Positions 34,637 through 43,094 of a DNA stretch of 64,000 bases are shown one piece after another. The stretch spans positions 18,934 through 82,933 of the forward strand of contig CAYJDA010000008.1 of assembly GCA_964368815.1 (NCBI GenBank), written 5' to 3'. The translations under genes were made by a program, and so were the position numbers. Source of the DNA: CAYJBH01 sp964368815. Its GTDB lineage: Bacteria; Bacillota; Clostridia; Oscillospirales; Ruminococcaceae. The notes under the pieces are model-generated. The model made no database searches. It saw nothing but the letters and a program-made list of their open reading frames with translations, and had not been told where the DNA came from. Position 1 is the stretch's first letter. Every line of letters starts with the position of its first letter.

Positions 34637-35456
34637 ATTAAATGGATTATATGTAGTTGCAACCCCTATTGGCAATTTAAAGGATCTTACGATTAGGGCG
34701 ATCGAAACGCTTAAGTCGGTAGATTTTATTGCGGCGGAGGACACAAGAGTTACTGCAAAGCTGTTAAATCATCTTAATATTAAAAAACAGATGGTATCCT
34801 ACCATGCTCATAATCTTAACAGTTCAAAAGCAATTCTCGATAGAGTGGAGTCGGGGGAAAGCTGTGCGCTTTGTACCGATGCCGGCACGCCGGCAATTTC
34901 GGATCCCGGTGAATTAATTGTTAGGGATGCGCATAAGCGAGGAATAAAAATTACAACTATACCAGGCCCTTCAGCGTTGGTCGCTGCACTCTGTGTATCC
35001 GGAATGAGTAGCGGTAGATTTTGTTTTGAAGGATTTTTATCAACTTCAACCAAGGCGCGAAGAGAACATCTGAATAGCTTAGTTAACGAAGAACGAACCA
35101 TGATATTTTATGAGGCACCACATAAGCTTTTAAGAACCCTAAATGATTTTTATGCGACATTTGGTGACAGAGAAATATCTATACACCATGAACTTACAAA
35201 AATACATGAATATTGCTTAAAACTTATGCTGCGCGAGGCGGTAGAATTTTTTACATCGAATAAACCTAAGGGCGAATTTGTGTTAATTCTTGCAGGAAGA
35301 GAAAAAGAAAATATTGTTCCATTTGAAATGGCTTTAAATCAACTTTTATCGCTTGTTGATGATGGAATTAGCTTATCGGCAGCTGCAAAGGAAATTGCCG
35401 GACTAACCGGTCACTCAAAATCTAAACTCTATAACGAGGCTATAAGAATGCGATGA
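34626..35456 (+). CDS. rsmI: 16S rRNA C1402 2'-O-methyltransferase RsmI
   Basis: A 276-residue tetrapyrrole-methylase-fold enzyme that methylates the 2'-O of C1402 in 16S rRNA. Motifs: VVATPIGNLKDLT, AAEDTRVTAKLL, TDAGTPAISDPGE, IPGPSALVAAL. The ATG at 34626 follows TAAGGGTAAAA and lies inside the end of the preceding methyltransferase gene (11-nt overlap). Confidence 0.95.
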   Translation: MLDKLNGLYVVATPIGNLKDLTIRAIETLKSVDFIAAEDTRVTAKLLNHLNIKKQMVSYHAHNLNSSKAILDRVESGESCALCTDAGTPAISDPGELIVRDAHKRGIKITTIPGPSALVAALCVSGMSSGRFCFEGFLSTSTKARREHLNSLVNEERTMIFYEAPHKLLRTLNDFYATFGDREISIHHELTKIHEYCLKLMLREAVEFFTSNKPKGEFVLILAGREKENIVPFEMALNQLLSLVDDGISLSAAAKEIAGLTGHSKSKLYNEAIRMR

Positions 35457-35926
35457 AATACTTAATTATTTCTGACACCCATAACAATAGGAATCTACTC
35501 AAACAGGTGATAGAAACAAATAGCGGAGTAGATGGTATGTTTTTTCTCGGAGATGGCATGGCCGATCTTCGAGCAGTAATAAAAAATTATCCGAATGTTA
35601 TTACATATTCCGTTAACGGAAACTGTGATGGTATGGGCAATGAGCTACCCAAAACAATAGAGCTGCAGGGACACAAAATTATGTTTGTTCATGGTGATGT
35701 CTATAAAGTAAAGTTAGGGTTAGAGAAGCTGCATATGGCAGCAACAGCAAGAGGCTGTGAGATTGCCCTGTTCGGACATACTCATCAACCTCTTAAGGAA
35801 AAAGTAGGAGATGTTCAACTCTTTAACCCGGGAAGCCTTGGGGAGACAGGATTGCGTTCGTGTACCTACGGAATAATGGAACTGAATGCGAATGAGGATC
35901 CCGTTTTTGTACATGTTTCAACATAG
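35453..35926 (+). CDS. yfcE: YfcE/MJ0936-type metallophosphoesterase
   Basis: A 157-residue phosphodiesterase with metal-binding motifs SDTHNN, LGDG, NGNCD, HGD and GHTHQP. It overlaps the rsmI stop by 4 nt (ATGA), so translation is coupled. YfcE-type enzymes hydrolyse artificial phosphodiesters; the natural substrate is unknown. Confidence 0.93.
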   Translation: MKYLIISDTHNNRNLLKQVIETNSGVDGMFFLGDGMADLRAVIKNYPNVITYSVNGNCDGMGNELPKTIELQGHKIMFVHGDVYKVKLGLEKLHMAATARGCEIALFGHTHQPLKEKVGDVQLFNPGSLGETGLRSCTYGIMELNANEDPVFVHVST

Positions 35927-36001
35927 CCATAATCTGTTCGGCTCGGATTACCGTGTTATGTCTGTCAAAAGCTACCTAATCACATACGATTTTCATTCCG
36001 A

Positions 36002-36172
36002 CTAAATTGGTTTTTGATTTTCCGCAATTACAGCTTGTTCTTTTTCTGTATTGCTACCAACATTTTCATTAGTATTAGCATCACCTTCCGCTGAGGAGGG
36101 TGTTTCGTTTAATATGCTGCGAATAACTTCGGTAAAGCTTCGACCGGCCGGCTCGTACTGTTTTTTACTCAT
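36002..36172 (-). CDS. Small unknown hydrophilic protein (56 aa)
   Basis: A 56-residue ORF with a good ribosome binding site (AAGGAGTGGAT) on the minus strand. N-terminus MSKKQYEPAGRSFTEVI, then a Ser/Glu/Asn-rich, probably disordered tail. No recognisable domain. It fills the gap between yfcE and the LCP-like gene, antisense to both. Confidence 0.5.
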   Translation of the reverse strand: MSKKQYEPAGRSFTEVIRSILNETPSSAEGDANTNENVGSNTEKEQAVIAENQKPI

Positions 36173-36260
36173 ATCCACTCCTTATTTACTGGTTATGGAA
36201 TATATTGTGTGCATTAGCCAACACTTTATTCAGTAACATAGTAGCTAAAGGATTTACACA

Positions 36261-37064
36261 ATGAGAAGAAAGAATATTAGATACTTTTTTTTAACACTTA
36301 TTATGGCATTACTTATAATACTGCCAACCTTTGCCTTAATAGGAGCATATAGTCTAACCAGGGTAAGTTCAGTTGCCGAGCCGATTAGTAATGTTCCGGT
36401 AATCAAACCAACCGAGGAAGATAATAGAAATATTTTATTAATTGTTGATGAGCAAAACCCGATGTTTATGATTTTAAAGTTTGACGCATTCGGTAAGAGC
36501 GTGGTTAATCTTACCATGCCATCTGATCTTCTTGTTTCTGAAGATGAAACGTTAATAGATATGATGAATTATGGTGGACCGGCAATGGTAACAACAGGAT
36601 TGGAAAGTTTACTTGATATAGGAATAGATTATTATTGCTTAATTAACCCGGAACAACTATCAACGCTCACCGTTAATTTTAAAGCAGCAACCCCATCAAG
36701 CGAAATATCTGAAAGGCTGGATATTCCGCAACAACACGTAGTATCTGTAGATTATGCTGAAAATCTTATAGCAATGGCCTCTGATGATGAAAAACAGCTA
36801 ATTAGAAGCATCTGCTATAGCCTGCTACTGGAAGAAAATATGCAGATAATGTCTGCAGAGATACCGGCAAGAATAAAGGAAATAAACGGCAACATTAACA
36901 CAAACATAGGCTCGGAGGAAATTTATCGCCTCACAAAGATATTTAGCCTATTACCGTATGAGACAGTTAATTATTATGCAGTTACACTAAGTGGTGAGCA
37001 CACCAATGACGGAGTTTTGATTAGCGAACGAGACATGGAAAAGGCTGCTGAATTATTATATTAA
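36261..37064 (+). CDS. LytR-CpsA-Psr-like membrane protein, divergent
   Basis: A 267-residue protein with one N-terminal helix (about 8-30) and an extracytoplasmic domain that looks like the LCP fold. The usual strand and loop ending in PRD reads VNLTMPSDLLV here, and the Arg residues that bind the polyprenyl pyrophosphate are not seen. LCP enzymes attach polymers to peptidoglycan; this one may be inactive or only a distant relative. A weak A-rich region precedes the ATG. Confidence 0.5.
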   Translation: MRRKNIRYFFLTLIMALLIILPTFALIGAYSLTRVSSVAEPISNVPVIKPTEEDNRNILLIVDEQNPMFMILKFDAFGKSVVNLTMPSDLLVSEDETLIDMMNYGGPAMVTTGLESLLDIGIDYYCLINPEQLSTLTVNFKAATPSSEISERLDIPQQHVVSVDYAENLIAMASDDEKQLIRSICYSLLLEENMQIMSAEIPARIKEINGNINTNIGSEEIYRLTKIFSLLPYETVNYYAVTLSGEHTNDGVLISERDMEKAAELLY

Positions 37065-37198
37065 TTTAAAATCCAAACATATCATGTTTGTGTATTCATG
37101 TTACTAAGCAAAATCACCAAGAAAACCAAGATGCTTTTTAAAACAGTTGGACAAAAAGTATTATTGGTTTTCTTTGTAAAACAAACCGGCATAAAATG

Positions 37199-37227
37199 TT
37201 GAAAAGCATCAAAATATATGTTATAAT
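37199..37227 (+). promoter_or_regulatory. Promoter of parA
   Basis: TTGAAA, 17-nt spacer, TATAAT, about 30 nt before the start codon. Confidence 0.65.
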
Positions 37228-37257
37228 AAAAAGTGTTATTTTTTTTGGAGGTGCTGA

Positions 37258-38025
37258 TTGGGCAGAATTATTACCTTTTCTAATCAAAAAGGCGGAGTGG
37301 CCAAAACCACCACAACTGCTACAGTTGGGATCATCCTTAAAAAAATGGGATACAGTGTTTTAGCAATAGATATGGATCCACAGGGAAATCTGGCGTTTTC
37401 TCTTGGTGCAGATAATGAACATAGTGCATCACTTTATGAGGTGTTGCGTGGTGATGTTTTAATGCGACATGCCATTCAACGAACTAATACAGTAGATGTA
37501 ATATCAAGTAATATAATGCTTTCCGGAATAGAGCTTGAATATGTTTCGGCAGGACGAGAATATTTACTTCGGGAGGCTATAAAAACTTTACCGATTAAAT
37601 ATGACTACATATTAATTGATACTCCGCCGGCTTTGTCGTTACTAACAGTTAACGCTTTTACTGCCTCTGAAAATATTATTGTTCCGATGATGGCTGACAT
37701 CTTTAGCCTACAGGGATTAGCTCAAATATATGAAAGTGTTGAACAGGTAAAAAAATATTGCAACTCTAAGGTGAAAATAGAGGGAATACTACTAACAAGA
37801 TATAATACACGCAGTGTGTTTTCGCGTGAAATTCTTGGTACAGCTGAACTAATAACCAAGGATTTAGGTGTGAAATTATTTAACAGTAAGATTAGGGATA
37901 GTGTAGCCATGAGAGAGGCTCAGGCACTGCAAAAAAATATTTTGAGATATTCTCCGAAGTGTCATGCTGTTCATGATTACAAATCATTTGTTAAGGAGAT
38001 GTTGGAGGGATTTGGTGAAATCTGA
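37258..38025 (+). CDS. ParA/Soj-family ATPase
   Basis: A 255-residue Walker-type ATPase that binds DNA or membranes dynamically and positions chromosomes, plasmids or protein complexes. The deviant Walker A is QKGGVAKTTT, followed by DMDPQGN and IDTPPAL. Start is TTG behind TTGGAGGTGCTGA. No parB follows; the next gene is an acyltransferase that overlaps by 11 nt. It could therefore be an orphan positioning ATPase instead of the chromosomal Soj. Confidence 0.92.
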   Translation: MGRIITFSNQKGGVAKTTTTATVGIILKKMGYSVLAIDMDPQGNLAFSLGADNEHSASLYEVLRGDVLMRHAIQRTNTVDVISSNIMLSGIELEYVSAGREYLLREAIKTLPIKYDYILIDTPPALSLLTVNAFTASENIIVPMMADIFSLQGLAQIYESVEQVKKYCNSKVKIEGILLTRYNTRSVFSREILGTAELITKDLGVKLFNSKIRDSVAMREAQALQKNILRYSPKCHAVHDYKSFVKEMLEGFGEI

Positions 38026-39058
38026 GATTAAACGGTATGATTGGATAGACTGTTTAAAACTTATTGCAGTTTACAGTGTTTATCTATGTCATGCACCTGA
38101 TCTTGGTCGGGTTGGATTTCTCGCTATAGCTTTTCAGCTACCCTGTTTCTTTTTTGCATCAGGATTTTTAGCTGTAAATGCCCAGAAGTACAGCTTTATT
38201 GAGCTTGTGAAAAATAAATTTATCCGAATAATGGTTCCTTATTTTTCCTTTAGCCTTATTTCGCTGGCTATGCGAGTTGTTCTCTATGAGTATTCTCTTG
38301 GTGAAATAATTGCATTTATTACAGATATGCTATACGCAAGCCGAACTCGCGTAGCTGTAACGGCGCTCTGGTTTTTTCCTTGTTTGTTAATTATGTCGAT
38401 AATATATTATCTTTTACGCAAATTAGTGAAAAATCCAATTATGCTTACATTAATTTGCTTTTGCTTATCGGCAGCTGTAAAGCTTATACATGAAGAGCCT
38501 ACACTTCCTTGGGGTATTGATCAGGCGATCAGGTTTATAATCTACTACTGTATTGGAGATATGGTTCGCAGAGTTATAGAGGATGGCAGACTTTTTGCAT
38601 TCTTTAAGAAACGACAGCCACTATTTATAGCTGCAATTACTGCCGAAATCGTAATAACCGCCTACCTACTTTACATTAACTTTTATTACCGAAATGGTTA
38701 TTTTTATAGTTTGATTGGAATAGAGCCAAATTATTTCTTAATATCTGCTTCACAATTTTTCTATAATATTATTTTTATCTGTGCAGCAATACTTATATCA
38801 ACTGCAATTTCAAGAATTCCGTCATTTTGCAAAGCAGGAAGCCTTTCAGCAGCCATAATGGGAACTGAACATATCATTAAAACGCTACTTCCATTACTGT
38901 TTACATCGGTTGGAATTGCGTTTCCCAGCATTCAAACGCCGGCTGAGGCAATAGTTTTATCAGTGCTTTATGTTGTGGCTGCATATCTGTTGTTTGCAAA
39001 ACCTATCGACAAATACCTACCCGAACTTTTGGGAATTAAACTAAAAAGGAGAGTGTAA
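38015..39058 (+). CDS. Acyltransferase 3 family membrane protein
   Basis: A 347-residue integral membrane protein with about ten helices of the OafA/WecH/fucose-4-O-acetylase family, which O-acylate surface sugars. The family start YDWIDCLKLIAVYSVYLCHAP contains the conserved His. The GTG at 38015 follows GGAGGGATTT; the ORF is open further upstream, but those codons lie in parA. ParA, this gene and comFB form one transcript. Confidence 0.82.
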   Translation: MKSEIKRYDWIDCLKLIAVYSVYLCHAPDLGRVGFLAIAFQLPCFFFASGFLAVNAQKYSFIELVKNKFIRIMVPYFSFSLISLAMRVVLYEYSLGEIIAFITDMLYASRTRVAVTALWFFPCLLIMSIIYYLLRKLVKNPIMLTLICFCLSAAVKLIHEEPTLPWGIDQAIRFIIYYCIGDMVRRVIEDGRLFAFFKKRQPLFIAAITAEIVITAYLLYINFYYRNGYFYSLIGIEPNYFLISASQFFYNIIFICAAILISTAISRIPSFCKAGSLSAAIMGTEHIIKTLLPLLFTSVGIAFPSIQTPAEAIVLSVLYVVAAYLLFAKPIDKYLPELLGIKLKRRV

Positions 39059-39062
39059 GAAC

Positions 39063-39461
39063 TTGCCAAGCAAAAAAGAACTATACAAAGAGGATATGTA
39101 CAAAAAATTAATGCCTACACAGGGTTTGGAGGATGAACAGGTAGGCAGTTATTACTATGGCGATGAACCGCCGATTCATAAGAGCCATCCACCATCGGTA
39201 GGCAATTCACAGTATATTAATATTCAGGAATACTGGGTTAAAGAAAAATTAGATATGGCACTGAGCAAGTTTTCCTGCTGTGATTGCGATAGATGCCGAA
39301 AAGAAATAATGGCCTTATCGTTAAATGAATTACCACCTCGCTATGTAGTGCTTGACCGTGATGAAGAAATCCCAGCCTTGTCAAAACAGGATCATAGTGT
39401 TATTTCGGCGGCTATTATTAAAGCAGTAGTAATCATTAAGGCTAACCCTAAACATCGTTAA
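39063..39461 (+). CDS. ComFB-domain protein
   Basis: A 132-residue protein with a ComFB domain at about 50-125: CCDCDRCRKEIMALSLNELPPRYVV, with the conserved Cys pairs. In Bacillus ComFB belongs to the late competence operon, and some ComFB domains bind cyclic dinucleotides. Residues 1-45 are a polar leader. The start is TTG at 39063 behind AAGGAGAGTGTAAGAAC. It is the last gene of the parA unit. Confidence 0.82.
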   Translation: MPSKKELYKEDMYKKLMPTQGLEDEQVGSYYYGDEPPIHKSHPPSVGNSQYINIQEYWVKEKLDMALSKFSCCDCDRCRKEIMALSLNELPPRYVVLDRDEEIPALSKQDHSVISAAIIKAVVIIKANPKHR

Positions 39462-40801
39462 GTTGCTTTGCCATTAGTTCGATCAGCATATAATTTGGCT
39501 ATTTCAATAATATCCTGCCCTTCAGAAATCAGCTGTAGTTGATACTCTGCAGGGCTTTTTAGTTTTGTTGCTCGCTCGTATAACGGCTGAAGATATATTT
39601 CCTCGCCATAACCACGAGACATAAGTCCTTCTTTAGCTATGTTTATCATTTCGGTAAGGAAGGAAGATAAGGTTTTTGGAGAAACAAGCTCGGTGAATCT
39701 ATTTGTAATGGCTAATTTTCTGAGCTTCTTGATATCAAGTCCGGTTAAACGATTAGTAGCAATAAATAAATCGCAAATTTGCAATGCCTTTGAAGAATTC
39801 TGACAGATACCGATGTTAAAAGCAGTTGCACAGAAGGTGCTGTTTAATGGTTGTATACAATCGCCGCGCATTTCTATAACATTATAACGGTTAATGGTAA
39901 CTCTCTCAACGTTAAAAAAACCATTAATATCGCTTTCTGGGTGCATTTGTTCATTAAAATATTCATGAAGAGAAACTGGCTTGAAACATTCATATTCCAA
40001 TCCATCTACTTTAAAACAAATATCTTTGTCGGTAAAATAGTCGATAATCTGCTCCACATCATCAAATCTTTGATTACAGATACCGGTGTTTGGAAAGCCG
40101 GAACCCTCCCAGTTTAAATCTCGTGCACATAATGTGCCCTCCTCATAATTTATACCAGGCGGAAGATTTGACGGCTGAGGAAGAGAATTAGAAAGCAATA
40201 AAGCTTTAACAAAATCCATCATGCACATGGTGTTAAACTTTTCTGGAAGTGTTCTACCGGGTACTTCTATGTGAGTTTGTACAGACTGCATATTTGCGAG
40301 ATAATACTGAGGATCCTTTTGCGGTGTGTAAAGTCTGATATAATTTCTAAGGGTGTTGGTATAGTTGCTGATGGTATATTCTAATTTTTCTGGCATAAAG
40401 GGATTGCTGCCCATTCCGGTAATAATACATCCCTTTGATTTATAGTAATTACTCGCAGTATCAAAATAGCCGTAAAATCTTTCAGCTATTTCATGTATTG
40501 TAACTGCTTTGGCCATTGAGAATTCAATTGTGGCATAAGTATAGTCATAACTTATACTGTCTGCATACCGGTTGTTTACACGCATTATTTCAGGGGAACA
40601 GGTGCCCTTTTCTTCCTCGAAATCCCCGGTGTTGATTAAAAAGGTAAGAAATTCAATTCCAAGTTGCTTTGAACTTAGAGAGTTATCGATAAATAATATC
40701 GGATATTCAAGCTCGACTCCAATGTATTTTGCCTGCTTGCTAAAAAAGGGTGCAATAAGCATATTCTCAATATAATCACGTGCACCGTTCTTTGTAAACA
40801 T
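39458..40801 (-). CDS. GCS2-type glutamate-cysteine ligase-like enzyme
   Basis: A 447-residue carboxylate-amine ligase of the glutamate-cysteine ligase 2 group, which joins Glu to an amine with ATP. Motifs: IGVELEYP near residue 27, YDYTYATIEFS, MQSVQTHIEVPG and VIEMRGDC. The true substrate may not be Cys. AGGGGAATAGCA precedes the ATG, and the MFS transporter gene ends 2 nt before it, so the two are coupled. Glutathione or a related gamma-glutamyl compound made here might be exported by the transporter. Confidence 0.75.
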   Translation of the reverse strand: MFTKNGARDYIENMLIAPFFSKQAKYIGVELEYPILFIDNSLSSKQLGIEFLTFLINTGDFEEEKGTCSPEIMRVNNRYADSISYDYTYATIEFSMAKAVTIHEIAERFYGYFDTASNYYKSKGCIITGMGSNPFMPEKLEYTISNYTNTLRNYIRLYTPQKDPQYYLANMQSVQTHIEVPGRTLPEKFNTMCMMDFVKALLLSNSLPQPSNLPPGINYEEGTLCARDLNWEGSGFPNTGICNQRFDDVEQIIDYFTDKDICFKVDGLEYECFKPVSLHEYFNEQMHPESDINGFFNVERVTINRYNVIEMRGDCIQPLNSTFCATAFNIGICQNSSKALQICDLFIATNRLTGLDIKKLRKLAITNRFTELVSPKTLSSFLTEMINIAKEGLMSRGYGEEIYLQPLYERATKLKSPAEYQLQLISEGQDIIEIAKLYADRTNGKAT

Positions 40802-40803
40802 TG

Positions 40804-42066
40804 CTATTCCCCTATGTGTTCCTCGTGTTTTTTAATATCTTTAGAACTTAATATTAATATTGTTGCTATTACAAATAATACTATATTAAAAATAAAAGGC
40901 AACCTCGAATTAAAATCATACATCCAACCGATAATTATGCCAAACGGGGAGCTTATTGCAAGCATTACTGTTAGGTAGATTGCAAAAATTCTTGATCGAT
41001 TCTTTTCATCAACGTATAGAACCATCAGCTCATCTTTTCTCGGGGTTACAAATGAAAAGGCAACAGCTTCAAGAAGGGTGTAAATAACTACTCCAAAAAC
41101 ACTTTGCATTGGGCTTAACATAAGTATAACATGGCTTAATATGTAAAGCACAAGACCTATTACTGCCCCGCTACGCATACTTATGCGGTGTACAATGTTT
41201 TGCAGCTGTAATACAAAAAGTAGCATAATAGCAGTTCTTATCATAGGAAACAAAGCTACTAACTCTTCGGGGAGCATTAGGGTTTCGGTAATAAATATAG
41301 AAAAGAATGTGTTAATTGGGATTAATGTTATGTTCAGTATAGAGATAAATGCAATCACAAACATCATTTTTTTGGACTTGAGGACAGTAGAAAAAACATC
41401 TTTATATCCGGCTATTAAGGTGAAATAACTTATGTTTTTTGTTTCCTCTAATCTTTTTTTTCCGAGCTGAGTTTCCTTTCCGAAATAAAATAGCAGAACA
41501 AATTTTAGGGTCATTGATATAGAGGATAAGAAGAATATAGCACGTACAACCGGAACGACACCGTGGTCGGCTACTAACCAGATGGCTATTGGTGAAAAAA
41601 ATACCGACAACATTCCTGCTACCTGTATTACTAAAAAAGCATTGCGTACTAACTTGGGGGGACAGTCTTCTATAAATAAACATGCCCATGTTACATGCGT
41701 TAGCGACATGACTGAGTTAATCGCCGCCGCCGCCAAAAACCACCAAAAATTTTGGGCAAATGCCCATAAAAGACATGGTGCTGTCCAACCGATAATATCA
41801 AAGATGAAGGTAGATTTTCTTCGCCCCATTTTATCTGCGCAAACTCCACCGAGCAAACCTCCGAATATTTGCAAAAAAAGTCCGAAGGCAATTGTAAATC
41901 CGATTTCCCCGTTTGTAAGTCCAATTTGTCGCATATAGATGGATTGAAAAGGGGTGAAAAGGGCGTATGGAATAAACCATAGAGGCTCGGTGAGTATCGA
42001 TGCCCTTGGGTTGGTTCCAATGCCCTGCATTGTCTTAACAAGTATATGTTCCTTAATATATTTCAT
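40804..42066 (-). CDS. MFS transporter
   Basis: A 420-residue major facilitator with about 12 helices. The cytoplasmic loop motif between helices 2 and 3 is GGVCADKMGRRK. It is the first gene of a pair with the GCS2-type ligase. There is no normal ribosome binding site directly before the ATG; instead a 10-bp stem ends two nt away (see 42067-42160). Substrate unknown. Confidence 0.85.
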   Translation of the reverse strand: MKYIKEHILVKTMQGIGTNPRASILTEPLWFIPYALFTPFQSIYMRQIGLTNGEIGFTIAFGLFLQIFGGLLGGVCADKMGRRKSTFIFDIIGWTAPCLLWAFAQNFWWFLAAAAINSVMSLTHVTWACLFIEDCPPKLVRNAFLVIQVAGMLSVFFSPIAIWLVADHGVVPVVRAIFFLSSISMTLKFVLLFYFGKETQLGKKRLEETKNISYFTLIAGYKDVFSTVLKSKKMMFVIAFISILNITLIPINTFFSIFITETLMLPEELVALFPMIRTAIMLLFVLQLQNIVHRISMRSGAVIGLVLYILSHVILMLSPMQSVFGVVIYTLLEAVAFSFVTPRKDELMVLYVDEKNRSRIFAIYLTVMLAISSPFGIIIGWMYDFNSRLPFIFNIVLFVIATILILSSKDIKKHEEHIGE

Positions 42067-42160
42067 GGCTAAACCGGCGCCTTGTCCCTTTAAACCTTGT
42101 GATGATTTACAGTGTGACGGGCGTCATCCTTTCTTATTTACATTTATTACCGGCTTAGCA
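42067..42160 (-). promoter_or_regulatory. Structured leader of the MFS-ligase operon
   Basis: On the minus strand GCTAAGCCGG (42159-42150) pairs with CCGGTTTAGC (42077-42068). Inside are GATGA/TCATC and TGACG/CGTCA helices and an A/G-rich tract AAAGGGACAAGG. The start codon follows the closing stem directly. It could be a riboswitch or a translational control element. I cannot assign it to a known class. Confidence 0.4.
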
Positions 42161-42237
42161 CCAATACGCTAAACTCTCAGCTATTAATATAGCACAGTTA
42201 ATGCTTTTTTACAAGTAGTCATGTATATTTATTTTAG

Positions 42238-42372
42238 TTATCCAAAAAGAAAAGCAGATAAGCCGACAACAAAGCCTGCAAAGAATACAATAACCTCTCT
42301 TATCCCAATACTTCTTCTCCAGCTCAACTGTAAACTTTTTTGTGCCAATTTTTCTTTGTTTTTATTATCCAT
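42238..42372 (-). CDS. Small membrane protein (44 aa)
   Basis: A 44-residue ORF behind ATGGAGAGATT: a charged N-terminal half and one helix at the C-terminus (EVIVFFAGFVVGLSAFLFG). An open frame extends to 42549, but it has no ribosome binding site there. Function unknown. Confidence 0.5.
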   Translation of the reverse strand: MDNKNKEKLAQKSLQLSWRRSIGIREVIVFFAGFVVGLSAFLFG

Positions 42373-42518
42373 AATCTCTCCATAACAAAAATTTATCTGT
42401 AAAATAAAGTATGGTAAAAACATAGAAAATTTATACTTATTTTTATTTTTTTTGCACAGACAAAATGGTTTCAGCAATGAGATATTACTATTTGTATTAT
42501 CCAGCCAGGTCAATTGTT

Positions 42519-42618
42519 CTGTTGAAAAGTCTGTTGAAAGTGTTAACAAAACAGCTTACTACGCGTTTTTTTGATTGTTTAATAATGGTTTTCAACAGTA
42601 TGTTAAAAGTTTTCCACA
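42519..42618. repeat. AT-rich stretch with CTGTTGAAA repeats and a DnaA-box-like site
   Basis: Direct repeats CTGTTGAAAA (42519) and CTGTTGAAAG (42531), an inverted copy TTTTCAACAG (42589), and TTTTCCACA (42610), one mismatch from the DnaA box. It lies in a 720-nt stretch with no other gene except the 6S candidate. Confidence 0.35.
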
Positions 42619-42767
42619 TAACTATATGTTAATTTTGTGAAGATGATATAGTATGCGCTAAAATACAATTTGTTATTTTTTAGCTAAAATCAATTTTTTT
42701 TAATCTAAACATTACCGGGCAATTCCTTAGCCAAAAACTTGTAATTCAACCCGTTTTTTATTTAGAC

Positions 42768-42991
42768 AAAAGTCCTATGTCTTCGTTAGTGCGCATCGCA
42801 AGGCGAAAGCATTACTTCGACAGATTACTTTTGGGTTATGATATTTTTCGAGCCGTACACCCACAATTTTTAATTAAACAGCAAAGTTGTTTGTATATGG
42901 GCGAGGCAAGTGTTTGAATTATTAAGAATGAGGATAACGAAGTCCGGTGCAAAATTTGTGCCTATAAGGGGTGTCGGATTTCAAGACTTTA
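42768..42991 (+). ncRNA. ssrS: Probable 6S RNA
   Basis: About 224 nt between small genes. The ends pair (AAAGTC with GACTTT) and an inner helix TTCGTTA (42782) pairs with TAACGAA (42935), leaving a long rod with a bubble. The 3' side of the bubble holds a small hairpin GGTGC/GTGCC. The 5' end AAAAGTCCTATG and the tract GGGCGAGGCAA resemble Firmicutes 6S RNA as I recall it. 6S RNA binds sigma-A RNA polymerase and shuts down transcription in stationary phase. No better alternative seen. Confidence 0.45.
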
Positions 42992-43001
42992 GCTAGGCAA
43001 A

Positions 43002-43057
43002 ACAAAAAAATATCCCCCACATCAACAACAGAGAATGGTAGTTGTTGATATGGGGGA
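43002..43057 (-). terminator. Terminator of fliD-fliS
   Basis: On the minus strand TCCCCCATATCAACAAC pairs with GTTGTTGATGTGGGGGA, followed by TATTTTTTTG. Confidence 0.9.
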
Positions 43058-43094
43058 CGGCATAAGCAAATTTATAGCTCCGTGTTAGGGATAA

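Noticed and set aside
42112..42123. 12 bases identical to a universal 16S rRNA segment (CGCCCGTCACAC, minus strand)
   Set aside because: Too short; the surrounding sequence does not resemble rRNA, so it is not an rRNA fragment. It forms part of a local hairpin.
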